Below, piece by piece: positions 31,501 to 43,900 of a stretch of 64,000 nucleotides of DNA (its first letter is position 1; each line of letters starts with the position of its first letter). The notes under the pieces were generated by a model. The model worked only from the letters and a program-made list of their open reading frames with translations. It searched no databases and had not been told where the DNA came from. The stretch lies in assembly GCF_947179515.1 (NCBI RefSeq), contig NC_067477.1, positions 132,668,465 through 132,732,464 of the forward strand, in the 5' to 3' direction. The stretch comes from Apodemus sylvaticus. Its lineage: Eukaryota; Chordata; Mammalia; Rodentia; Muridae. The position numbers were made by a program, and so were the translations under genes.

Positions 31501-32876
31501 GCAAGAGCACACCAACAAGCAATGCCACGTGTCCATCACACCTTACAGCTCATGTGTGTTGGCTCTCGTGTACCCAGGTGACCCCAGCCCCACTGGGTGG
31601 CCCCAGCCCCACTTTGAGCTACTGGCAGTTTTCCAAGATGAGGAACTGTGGACTGGAAAGGGTAGTTGGGGAAGAAATTACAGAGGAGAAAGAACACTTA
31701 AGGAGGCAGATGGCCTAGGCACAGGCCTGCCAGCCCCATGGTGCCGCTGGACGCTGGACGCTGGACACTGGACGGAGGATGGGCAGTGGGGGCCCAGGGA
31801 GATGAGCGCAGAATTGACCTTGGATCCAGTAGGTGGGGCCTTGAAATGAGTTGACACCAAATAACCATGGAAGCAATAAGGTGTTTTAGGGAAGTGGATG
31901 CAGCACCAACAGGCAGAATGGAGGAGGGTGTGACTAAGACAGCAAAGAAGGGGCAACAGGCTGTGACAAAAGGCCAAGTATGAGATGACAAAGACCTGGA
32001 CGGGGTGGTGGCCCCAGAGGGGAGACCCTGCTGTGTGCTGCTGCTTTGCTGTCAGAAATGTGCCCTCAGCTCTCCTCATGCACCGAGCTAAATACAAGAC
32101 ATGTGCAGCACCTCCACCCCGTGCACACACAAGACATGTGCATCCCCACCCTGTGCACACACAAGACATGTGCACCCCCACCCCGTGCACGTATACTTGA
32201 TACCAGAAAGGAAACCCGCATGGCCAGTGCCTGACGCCTGTGTAGCAGCCCAAGGAAAGTCATTCATTTATCCGTTCAGTCTAACCAGTGACTTTTTGAA
32301 AACTTAATAGGCTCCAGGTCATGGGCTGGTCACTAAGGAAGACTGCACATACTGCTGCTCTCAAGACTGACAATCTTAAATATTAAAGAGAGGATGCAGT
32401 GTGAGATGGCCTTAATGGTGTGTGTGTGTGTGGGTGTTTATATTTGTGTGTGTTTGTATTTGTGTGTATGTTTGTATTTGTGTGTGTTTGTATGTGTGTA
32501 TGTGTGTGTTTATATTTGTGTGTGTTTATATTTTTTATGTATTTGTGTATGTGTGTTTATATTTATGTGTGAGTGTTTATATTTGTAAGTGTATTTGTTT
32601 GTATATGTGTGATTGTATTTGTGTGTGTGTGCGTGTATGTTTGTATTTGTGTGTGTTTGTGAGTATGTGTGTATGTGTGTTTATATTTGTGTGTGTTTAT
32701 ATTTGTTATGTATTTGTGTATGTGTGTTTATATTTATGTGTGAGTGTTTATATTTGTATGTGTATTTGTTTGTATATGTGTGATTGTATTTGTGTGTGTG
32801 TATGCATGTATGTGTGTGCTCATGTGTGCATGTGCATGCTTCTGTGTGTGTGTGTGTTTGCTTGTGTGTGTGCATG

Positions 32877-32932
<56 letters not shown>

Positions 32933-35900
32933 CGTGCATGTGCATGTTCATGTGTGCGTGTGCTCACACATGGGAAGCCAGAGGTGGATACCAAGTATTC
33001 TTCTGTCTGTCTGCATCCTAGTCCGGTGAGACAGGGTCTCCTACTGAACCTGAAGGTTGTGATTTGGGGGCCAGGCTGGTTCCAGCAATCCCCCTGTCTC
33101 CGCTGGGGCTACAGGATAGGTCTGAGTTTTGTGTGGGTGTAGGGAGCCCACGCCCGGGTCCTGGTGCTTGCAGAGAGGCTGTTTTCCCTCTGAGCTGCAC
33201 CGGCCCTTTAAGCTAAGTAAACAAAGCCATCACACTCCCTCAGGGTTACCTACCGGATCCCACATGAAGCATTGCCTGGACAGATTTAACTCTTTATGCT
33301 GTTAGACCCTTTCTAACTGGAAAGCATACGTGCCTTGCATGTGTGTGTTCTTGGTTATAAAATGATATATGTATGATAGGAAAATTATAAAGTAAAATGT
33401 GATGAGAAATTAAATGTCATCCAGAGATTCTCCGTGTTGACAATTGGCACATGTCCACTAATCTTTCTCCTCTCTTGAATAGCACTTTATCCTCTTGCCT
33501 CCTTCCTTACCTTAGCTTGTTGGTTTTAATTCCATTGCACCCATGCTTACCTCCTTGCTGACTAGTGAGAGGAGGGGGATTAGCCGGGCAAACCACATGC
33601 CCCTCTACGGGGTCCTAAAGAGCCGGCTCAGCAGTATCTAAGCGCACTGGCTGCTCTTGCAAAGGTCCTGGGTTCAGTTCCTTCCACTCATATGGTAGCT
33701 ATGACCATCTGTAACTCCAGTTTCAGGGGATCTTCTGCCTTCTTGCCGCCTTTATCGGCACAAACATATACATGGTGCACATGCATACATGCAGGCCCTC
33801 ACACATACACAGGAAGTAAAAATAATATGTTTAAAATGGGAATTGAGAGCTGGAATTGAGCATCAACTGTACGAGTTAGATGTGAACTAAAGTGCACAGT
33901 CTGGCTGTAAATTGGGCTGCGAGTCTCCTAGAGAATCCAGATGGCTTCCTGTCACTTGTTTTACTAGCTGGTTACACGTGAGTCACATCAGTAATGTGCT
34001 TACATTGTTGTGTCCTGATTTCTACTGAGAAGACATCTTACTAACACACCGAACAGTTCAAAGTCTGAGGCAATAATGGTTGGCAGGCGGTAGAACCGTC
34101 CCAGACTAGAAAGTGATAAATCAAGCCAGTGCCACCCAGCTCTCTGCGTTTGCTCTATGACAGTCATTAGGTGATCCTTGACCACAAATCCTGCCAGACT
34201 AAGTCTTTCCAATCATTTCTTCTTACCTGATAAATCCAGATCCAATAAGCAGCCCAGAAATGCTCAGTAGAGCCACTATACTGTTGACAATATTGGGGTT
34301 TTGGACCATACCAAGCAGCACGAGTGTTAGAAATTCTCCAATTAAATGAGGGGCCAAAAGAGCGGCGGTGAAGTATCCAAATCTGGCAACTTCAGGATAC
34401 AAGCCCAGAGTCCTAGAAAAACATGAGGTCTTTAGTTTTCTCCCCACACACTATCATTTAAGAAAAAGAGCACATTTGCCTCCCGTGACTAAGCCTTGCT
34501 GGCTGGTGGGAGGCGGAATGAGCAGGGAACCACAATCCCCTTTGCTTCCCTCGTAGGAACAAAGCCGACATTTTGCCTACTTATTACCACAGTTGTTTCT
34601 ATTGCCTTCAGCTCAGCGTGTATCGCTCGTTACAACTCCTTTAGCTCTTGTGGTAAAATATTACATTGCTTAGACAACAGCCTCCCAGGTTGGCGTGTGC
34701 AGGGCTGTTGAACTCTCCTGGTCTCTTCATAAATAACCGTGGTCTTCCTGCTATTCCCACCCCAATGCCCAGCCGTGCTGCCCTGACCCCATCCCTGTTC
34801 TGTAGGATTATTACCAGCATGCAGTCACTCACCATCCACACATTACCCTCCCACTCCATCCCTCTAGTGTCATTTAGTCGAAGATCCTTGATTTGACCTT
34901 CCTGTCCTTGGAAACAAGCTAACCTGCATCTGTGGACTTTCCTGGTACATTTCCTCTTTCATCAACTCTTTCTCGACGCTGACAGCGTGCCTTTATATGG
35001 ATTCTATCCAAGAAAGTTGAGCTTTCGGATTGTTGTGGCTGCCAATTTTTATGCTGTGTTGGGACTTGAACCCAAGGCTTTGTGCAGCTTTGGCAAATGC
35101 TCTACCCACTGAGCCACACCCCCAGCCCTGATCGTGTATCTTAAACTCTCATTAGACGCGGGGGCTCATCAGTCCATTTGTTGAGCAAAGGAAACAAAAC
35201 AAAAAACAAAGCCATGTTTCATCTGCAATGTGCACCCTCCCTGCCCGCCTTCACGGTTCTCCTTCCCTTGCCCAAATCACTGTGGTGTTTGTTACGTTAG
35301 TTTTCTTCTCTGTCATAGTCCTGTGGCTTTTAAAATATTCTGTCGCCTTTGACATTTTTATAGCACGAGGGCAAGGCTCATTCTCTGCTCCAATCTGATC
35401 CCTCAAAGTCTTTTAACTTTCTTGACAAGCCACCCACAGAAGCGGTTCCCAGTCAGCTGCTCTCCACCGCCCAGCCTGTCACTCGCTGGATAACAACGCT
35501 CCACTTGGAATCTTCCACTTCCAAGCATTCAGCCCGAAGTTTTCAAGCGCGGCCTCTGCCCCTCGCCCAGGCCTCTCCGAGTCCATGTTCCCTCACCTCT
35601 GCACCACTGTTCTAGGAACCCCCACTCACTTCAGGGGTCAGAGGTGAGCGAGCATGGCATCGCCATGCCAACTGGATCTGCCCTTCCACGTTGCCACTTT
35701 GCCTTAGCTGGCTTTGGGATCCCCTAGGGTTTTCTCTTTACATCTTGGGGTCCAGTGGAAGATCATCAAGGTGCATAAACCTGTATTTTACGTTACTTTC
35801 TCTCTCAGTTTCCCAATTTCATTCTCTTCTCCATTCTCAGAAAGAGAACGTACCTTCTATTGTATGAATTTCTATCTATCATCTATCTCTCTATTGTCTA

Positions 35901-35977
35901 TTATTTATCTATGTATCTATCATCTGTCATCTATTTATTCATGTATCTATCTATCTATCTATCTGTATCTCTCTCTC

Positions 35978-36008
<31 letters not shown>

Positions 36009-39000
36009 GTGTGGTGTGGTGTGTGGTGTGTTTCCCTCCATCTTTGCTCAGTGTGACTGGATCTACTTGCATCCACGATGCCTCGCCGCTCTGACACCGC
36101 CATGTGTGTAACGGGGTGTAACTACTTTGGGCGGAATGTTCATCTCCTCACACTCTGTTTGCCTGCATGCTAATTTTGCAGCGCTAGAGACTCTACCTCA
36201 GGACTCTAGGAAAACCTTCCAAACCTGCCCCAAGTCCTCAGATGTTTTGGATGGCTTTCCTTACCATATTCTAAGACAACCACTCTAAGCCCAGTAGTCA
36301 TGGGACCCACGCTGATTTCTTTCTCTGCTCTCCAAATGGACTGGTGGATGCTGCCCACGCCCCGACCCCAGCCTATTGAGAGTTTAAGACACACTGTCAC
36401 TGTGAGAACAATTTGATGAAAAAAATATACAAGGAATGTATACGGATTAAGCAAATGTCCCGCTTCATCCAGCCAGAACCAGCTCATATCCTCCCTGCTG
36501 CCGTCAGCTCGCGCCCTGTCGCTCTGTAGCCAGACTGCGCCCGCTGCACTCCAGACTTCTGGACGGTCGGTGCCAATGAGCCGACGGCCTCCTCGTGTCA
36601 TGCCCTCCCTCCTTCATCCTGTCCTGATACTGAACATGCTTGCAGCGCATGTGCCTCACCTCTGTCCTTCTCTGAGTAAAAGTGTCTTCTGAGAGCAGGC
36701 ACCAAGCCCGGCAAGCCCTTCGCTCCTGAGCCCTTGGTTATCTTGCACTCGCATGTGTGTATCTTATACATGGCACGGCATGGGAATTGTGGAGGTTGCA
36801 CTTGGGAGCATCTGCTGAGGACACCAGGCCGTGAAGAGGGACAGTGTCTCAGAGACCTGCCTCGAGTCCTCTCTACCTTGTCACTAATGGAGTCAGGACA
36901 AGCCAACTACGTCCTCCGTGGCTTCCTACAGCAGAGCCATATGGGGAAGAGACATGGCAGAGACGGATGGGGAGCCCTTCTAAAGAGCCATCGGTCAAAA
37001 CCTGCAGAAGTGATGTGGTTCCCAGTGCCTTCTTCCCGTGGCCACCCACCAAAGTGTGATCAGCTACACTTCAGGCTGAGGAGCTGCTACGGCCTAGGGA
37101 GGCCAGCTGGCTCCTGACCCTGGGTCCCAGCTCCTCTTCTCTAGCCCAGACCCTCAGAGCATGAGACATTCTGTTCCCTGACACAGTCACACTGGCGGCT
37201 CTTGGGTCCCAGGCAGTCCTCGGCGGGGTTATCTGTGATAAAACATGTGCCCCGCAAGGCAGGTTACTGCACTAGACATGGCCGGAGTGGTTTGCCCTGT
37301 AGCTAGCTGCCTCACACGTGTTCTATCACCTCTGTGACCCTCGAGAGGAACTGAATGCCCCTGGACACCACCTTACCAGTAACACACGCTGCTGAAAATC
37401 ACCGTGGCGATGACGCTGAAGGGGAGGGCATGCAGCACATAGGCGAGCAGCATCTGCCACTTCTGGTACAGGCCATCCTGACTCTCCTGGTCGCTAACGG
37501 CTCTCAGCATGGGAACTGGCATAGAAGGCATGTTCCAAAACTGTCAGTCACTGCACCACTGAGGGAGGAGAGGCTACCCAAGCTGAACTTCAGGTCAGCC
37601 AAGATGGCGGCCAGAATCGCAGAGGGACAATAAATGCTCCCACCTCAAAAATCTACACACCACCTGGGGACAGTGTGGTAGCAAAGACCCCACAGTTTGC
37701 TCTCTTCTCTCTAAAGTAATAAAGCACACAGAAAGGATGTGTGCGTGTGTGAGTGACCTGAGGCCACTTGTCCTCTCCTGAAGGACCCTGGTCCCCACAG
37801 CAACCAGAACATTGATTCCCAGAAGCTGGAAAAGACAGGTAAAGGCAGAGGCTTAACCACTGCCCTCCTCCCCATCTGGGGCCAACTTTCCAAAGCACCG
37901 GTCTTCCCTCCTCCCTGTACCAGTCTTCCCTCCTCCCTGCACCGGTCTTCCCTCCTCCCTGCACGGGTTCTTCCCTCCTCCCTGCACTGGTCTTCCCTCC
38001 TCCCTGCACCGGTCTTCCCTCCTCCCTGCACTGGTCTTCCCTCCTCCCTGCACAGGTCTTCCCTCCTCCCTGTACCAGTCTTCCCTCCTCCCTGCACTGG
38101 TCTTCCCTCCTCCCTGCACAGGTCTTCCCTCCTCCCTGCACAGGTCTTCCCTCCTCCCTGTACTGGTCTTCCTTCCTCCCTGCACTGGTCTTCCCTCCTC
38201 CCTGCACCGGTCTTCCCTCCTCCCTGCACTGGTCTTCCCTCCTCCCTGCACAGGTCTTCCCTCCTCCCTGTACCAGTCTTCCCTCCTCCCTGCACTGGTC
38301 TTCCCTCCTCCCTGCACAGGTCTTCCCTCTTCCCTGCACAGGTCTTCCCTCCTCCCTGTACCGGTCTTCCTTCCTCCCTGCACTGGTCTTCCCTCCTCCC
38401 TGCACTGGTCTTCCCTCTTCCCTGCACAGGTCTTCCCTCCTCCCTGTACCGGTCTTCCTTCCTCCCTGCACTGGTCTTCCCTCCTCCCTGCACAGGTCTT
38501 CCCTCTTCCCTGCACAGGTCTTCTCTCCTCCCTGTACCGGTCTTCCTCCTCCCTGCACTGGTCTTCCCTCCTCCCTGTACCGGTCTTCCCTCCTCCCTGC
38601 ACTGGTCTTCCCTCCTCCCTGCACTGGTCTTCCCTCTTCCCTGCACAGGTCTTCCCCCCTCCCTGTACCGGTCTTCCCTCCTCCCTGCACAGGTCTTCCC
38701 TCCTCCCTGCACTGGTCTTCCCTCCTCCCTACACAGGTCTTCCCTCCTCCCTGCACAGGTCTTCCCTCCTCCCTGCACTTGGTGTTACATTTTGGAAGTT
38801 CCCCCAATGTCTATTCTTCTGAGACAAAAACTGTAGCGCCAGGCAGCACAGTGCAGCCTCTGATCCCCACTGGGTTTATAAATTAGGCGTCGGTTCTTCC
38901 AAAATAGGATCCTGCATGGTAACTGAGTCTGAAAGTCCTAGTCTTTCATGCGTGAAATGTTGAAAAACTCCTTTCAAATTCTGAGCCACCAGTGCCACAG

Positions 39001-40886
39001 CACCTGGCATTTTCTGGGTCCTTCAAGCCTCAGAGAAGCCCTCTTGGTGAACGCACACGTCAAGGGGGTCCTACAGTAAGTTACTTTCCTTGGAGAATTG
39101 GGGGCAGGGCAGGCTTATCTCAGAGAAATTCCTTTCAAATGGTGAGCCTTTGGAAGGCAACATCTGGAGCAGATAGCTTTGGGGGAGAGCTGCACCTGCC
39201 CCACACAGGCACTTACACAGAGTCACAGCATTGAGCATGCCCGTGTACGGGGTGGCGCCTACAAGCTGGTAGAGCAGCCCCACGCGGTCCTGGACAGCAC
39301 CCTTTAGCATGTTGTTCTGGACCCGGAGAAGGTAGAAAATGAGGAACAGACCCATGATCAGATTCTGAACGAGACGCATAGTCACGGCCTGCTTATTCCT
39401 CAGTAAGTTCCTTGTTACTCTCCTGAAAACCAAATGAGACAGTTTGGGGTCCTTTCATCTCGTCACGGTGGGTGAGTGTGAGGAGTGAAGGCGCCCTGGC
39501 TGAATCTCCAACACTCTTACCTCAGGAGGACGCCGAGCTTGGTGAGTGTTCCAGGGGGGTCTTTTGTTTTGAAAGGAACCACGGGTAAGGTTTTCGGGTG
39601 TCTTGCTCTTTCAATATTCTCCAGAATTTTGTGGCAGATGTCAGATTCCTTGAAGGCAGATTCCAGCATCTGCACGCGCTTGTACGTCTCTATCTCTCGC
39701 TCTCTGCTTTGGGTGTCCACCGACGTCAAGTCCACTAAAAATTTTCCCCAAAAGATATGTGTTTCTAAATACACATGCACACACATGCACACACACAATG
39801 GATGATCATACATGATTCATCAACCACTCTTTACCCTATCTCGATGGAGAAGCCCCTAGCACTAATGACTGTCTGGTACACTAAAATGTCTAAAGCTACC
39901 CAGGAAGGCCATGAAAGTCCCAGAACAACTGCCTGGGAGGATTTCAAAACTCGGCTAGTTTTTCTCTGACAGTCTGAGAGAGAAGTCCCCCCAACCCCCA
40001 TCTTATGCTCTGCTAAGCCAGTAGAGGCAGATTAACAGATCTGCCAAATTAACTCCTTGAAAAATAGGAGAACATCAAAACAGATGAAGGCATAAGCAAA
40101 ACTTACTAAACCAAATGCCCAAAAGAGCCAGTGTCATCCATGCCAAATTCAAAGACAAGGAAGATTTAAGGCTGGCAAGATGGCTCAGAAGGTAAAGGAG
40201 CTTGCAACCAAGCTGACCTGACTGATCCCATGGTAAAAGGAGAGAAGCAACGTCTCCGGTTGGTTGTCTTCCCACCTCTATGTGGAGACTATAGCACGAA
40301 TGTGCATGCAGGCATAGGGGTGCACACATGTACACACACACATTCACAGTAAAAAAAATTAAAATTAAAAAAGATTTCTGAACAGCCATGATGGTAAACA
40401 TTTTTTTAAAAATGCACTCACTGTAGAAGTCAAAGGGGTTGGAATGTTCAGGACAAGGGTAGCCGCAGCTATTGAAGAAGCCAAGCATCTCCTCTGGCGT
40501 GCCACAGAACACCAGCTCTCCGTACGTCAGAATGGCAATCTTGTCAAAGTGCTGATTGAACAACAGATGGTGTTAGCGTGTGCTTCCCAGCCTGGGCTAC
40601 CTCCGTGTGTGGGCGTTGCTGTGTGCCTCTGAGCTCTGGCATCACACTCGGCCACTGAGAGAGTGACCAAGAGCAGCCGGAGGTGCTCTGCGTGTTGCTT
40701 GGGTTTGAAATATTAACTCTTCATCTATCGACAAACAAACAGATACTGGCTAACTAAAAGGATGCCGTGGGTATCAAATCAAATGAAGTTTCTTTGGGAT
40801 AAAATCTGTAATATTGTGATGAAATGGGGCTTTGGTGGCAAACAGATCAAGATGCCACCGACAGGTGCCTCTACTCCCCCCACCCA

Positions 40887-40918
<32 letters not shown>

Positions 40919-43900
40919 TGTATGTGTGTGTGTATGTGTGTGTATGTGTGTGTGTATGTGTGTATGTATGTGTGTGTGTATGTGTGTGTATGTGTGTGTA
41001 TATGTGTGTGTATGTGTGTGTGTGTATGTGTGTGATGGGTGTGTGTATGTGTGTGTATGTGTGTGTATGTGTGTGTGTATGTGTGTATGTGTGTGTATGT
41101 GTGTGTATGTGTGTGTGCATGTGTGTATGTGTGTGTATGTGTGTGTGTATGTGTGTGTGTGTGTGTGTATGTGTGCACACACGCACCACCATCATGTGTC
41201 TTCCTTAATTATTCTTCACCTTGCTTTTGAGACAGTGTCCCTTACTGAACCCGGCACTTATGGATCCAGCTAGACAGGACAGCCAGCAGGCCCCAGAGAT
41301 CTTCCTGCCTCTGCCTCCCAGCATGCACCTGTGTGCCAGCTTTTACAGGCACGGGGAGTCCAAACTCACAGCAAGCACCTTCCCAATGGATCCACCCCTC
41401 CAAGCTGCCACGGGTAGCGTCTTACCAACTGTGTGATTCCGGCTCCATTTTGAGTCATCTCTAACTTGTACCTTTTTCTCCTTTCAAGTGTGTATGTGGA
41501 TGCTTTGTGCACTAGACGATTGTGTCTGGATGACGCTTGGCATGCCCTAGGTACTGGCGTGTGCTCTTTACCCTGCCCTGCCATGCCTGGCTCAAGACAC
41601 CACGCTCTAACTGTTGAGTTCAGTGGGACCAGAGGCACATTCCCTTACTTGGAAGAGCTCAGAGCGAGGCTGGTGGATGGTGACGATCACGATGCGATCT
41701 CTGCGAGCCAGCTCAGCCAAGAGGAGGACAATCTGGTTTGCAGTCATGCAGTCCAGTCCTGTGGTTGGTTCATCAAGCATCATGACCTCTGCCGGCAAAG
41801 AAGGGTCAGAAGTCTGAACCTCTGTGCTTAAAACTCAGTATTTCTGACCAGTCCTTCATTGAGATGCCGCGCCCCATCCAAACTTCGTGGTGAGAGGCAG
41901 CCACATGGAAACTGGCTTTCAGCCTGAACCCAGGAGAAAGAACCTGATCTGGGAGGGCCCAGTTCCCAGCCCTGAAGCACACCTGGAGACAGGAGAGAGA
42001 CCGTATCGGCCTCTTTGTACTCTGGACTACTTGGGCTCCATACCTGGGACTCTGTCAGAGACCAGGGCAAGCAGGCAGGCTTGGGGACGGTAAGAAAGTA
42101 GCTAACGTTTACCGAGACCAACCCTGTTTCATACCAGGGTGCTTTGCAGTATTAATGAGATCTGGTCTTTGCACAGCAGAAGGAGGAACCAAGGTCTGAA
42201 GCATCAGTGGACGAGAAGGCATTGGCTGGGATCCCTAGAGGCTTTAATTACATCCCATGTCTACCTAAAACGTGATAAGGGCTTTTGATCATCTCCTGAC
42301 CAAATACCATTAAAAGAGGCAGACTTATTCTAGTACAGGGTACTAGAATCCAGGTTCAAAATGCCCTCTCAAAGGAGCACGTAAGTGGTAAGGTTTGTCA
42401 AGTTGGGAGAATGACCACACCAGGCAGGGGGAAGCAGAAGACTGACTACCTCACCTTGCTAACCTCTTCCCCATGGTATATGCACTCAGCCAACTCATAA
42501 ACACATGGGTCATTCCAGAACCCGTTGGCCTTCCCTGTGGGGCACAACAGTCCTGTTCTCATAAGTCAGCATGGACAGGGTGGACCTCATATTCATGGAA
42601 GGCTCTGGTGGACCACAAATACACAAACAGGATACTCATAAGAGATGTTCAGTGCAAATGGCTTTTGTGACAGTAGCCCTAACCCTGACTAACCCTGTAA
42701 CCGCACGGTTAAGGGAAAACATGGTATAAACTGAAGATGCATTTAATACACCCGACCTACTAAGCATCTTGGCTGGGTAACAGCACACTGTAGGGCCAGT
42801 TGTTTCCCCTCGAGGGCTCACTGCTACCCAGCATTGTGAGGGAATGTGTTACCATTTATCATTAGTCTGAGAAAGGATCAAAGTTCAAAATTCAGTTGAG
42901 CGCGTATCCCTTTCATATTATCATAAGGTTGAACTGTGATAAGTCGAGGGACTGTCTCCCAAATTACAGATCCTCACCAGGAAATGAACTACATAGCATT
43001 TCCTAAAACTGGGGTCTTGAATTTTTGAAACCTCAGGGATATCAATCCTACACAAGCCGTTTCTCACTGGGGACTGTGAGGAAAGGCCTCAAGCGCCCAA
43101 GGCCACATGAAGGATACCCTGCTCGCATCTGGTAACCTGTTCGTGTCCCACTTACTGGGGTCCTGAAGGAGTTGGGCTGCGATGGAGACTCGGCGCCGCT
43201 CGCCACTGGAAATCCCCCCAAAATTATAGTTGCCAATTATTTGGTCTGCCACGTGGTTCAGACTCAGCTCTGTCATGACTGCCTCTACCTGTAAGAGACA
43301 CAACACCCGAGGGCTGCCGCCTGACTCCACGGCTGACACTTCAGTTTATGGGCTGATGATGACCTAGCAGAGATAACACCTCTCTGAGTACAAGGGCCAC
43401 TTTTAGACTCACCATACCCTGGGGAGAAAAGTCCATTACAGTAAAATCCACCTTGATTTAATATATAATACACAGGCCAGATTTAAATAAAAGTTTTAAG
43501 TCCCTAGAAAGACAAAAATGCTTATTCTTGCAATGGAAAAAATGTCCCAAAGGCATAATTATAACATAGATTATGTTAAGTATTTGGGTTTTGAAATTTT
43601 AATATCATAAACACTTTCTGTGTTTATGATATTAAACACAGAAAAAAACCAATTTGGTTTGAAGTGGCCTCATATCCCCTTTGTAACTCAAGTAAGTCTT
43701 GGAGGCTCAAGTGGCCAATCACAATGCAGTTTTACATCAAAGGAATATAATCCAGCTTCCAAAAGTAATTAAAGGCCATTTTAATCTTTACTCAAATCTC
43801 TTCGAGAAACTTCAAAGAGTCCCCAACGTTAATCCACAGCTCTGAGCACGCACGCGCGCACGCACGCACGCACGCACGCACGCCCAGGCTCCTAATTCCC

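Larger units (their letters stand above)
30077..34226 (-). other. Abcg5: ABCG5 intron 11
   Basis: This 4.1-kb intron is filled with simple repeats and SINEs, listed separately. The 31430-32090 and 33140-33600 stretches show nothing I recognise. Confidence 0.8.
34413..37376 (-). other. Abcg5: ABCG5 intron 10
   Basis: It has an antisense ID-like element and an ATCT/GT microsatellite. The rest, about 36100-37370, has no recognised feature. Confidence 0.8.

Noticed and set aside
31394..31849. 151-codon open frame on the + strand in ABCG5 intron 11
   Set aside because: It starts inside a B1 remnant, has no recognisable domain, and nothing supports expression.
36206..37117. Overlapping open frames of 100-130 codons in ABCG5 intron 10
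   Set aside because: No family resemblance, no splice consensus tying them to ABCG5, and the length is compatible with chance in GC-moderate DNA.
37901..38779. CRISPR-like array
   Set aside because: Units are directly adjacent with no unique spacers, and the genome is mammalian.
37653..38807. Three overlapping - strand open frames (249-384 codons) with a REEGRPVQGGGKT-type repeat
   Set aside because: The 22-bp minisatellite is stop-free in all three frames, so this is expected from the repeat and is not evidence of a gene.
40762..41273. Open frames of alternating Cys-Val or Thr-His residues
   Set aside because: Translation of a TG/CA microsatellite; the same applies to those at 16679-16992, 32422-33142 and 49499-49732.
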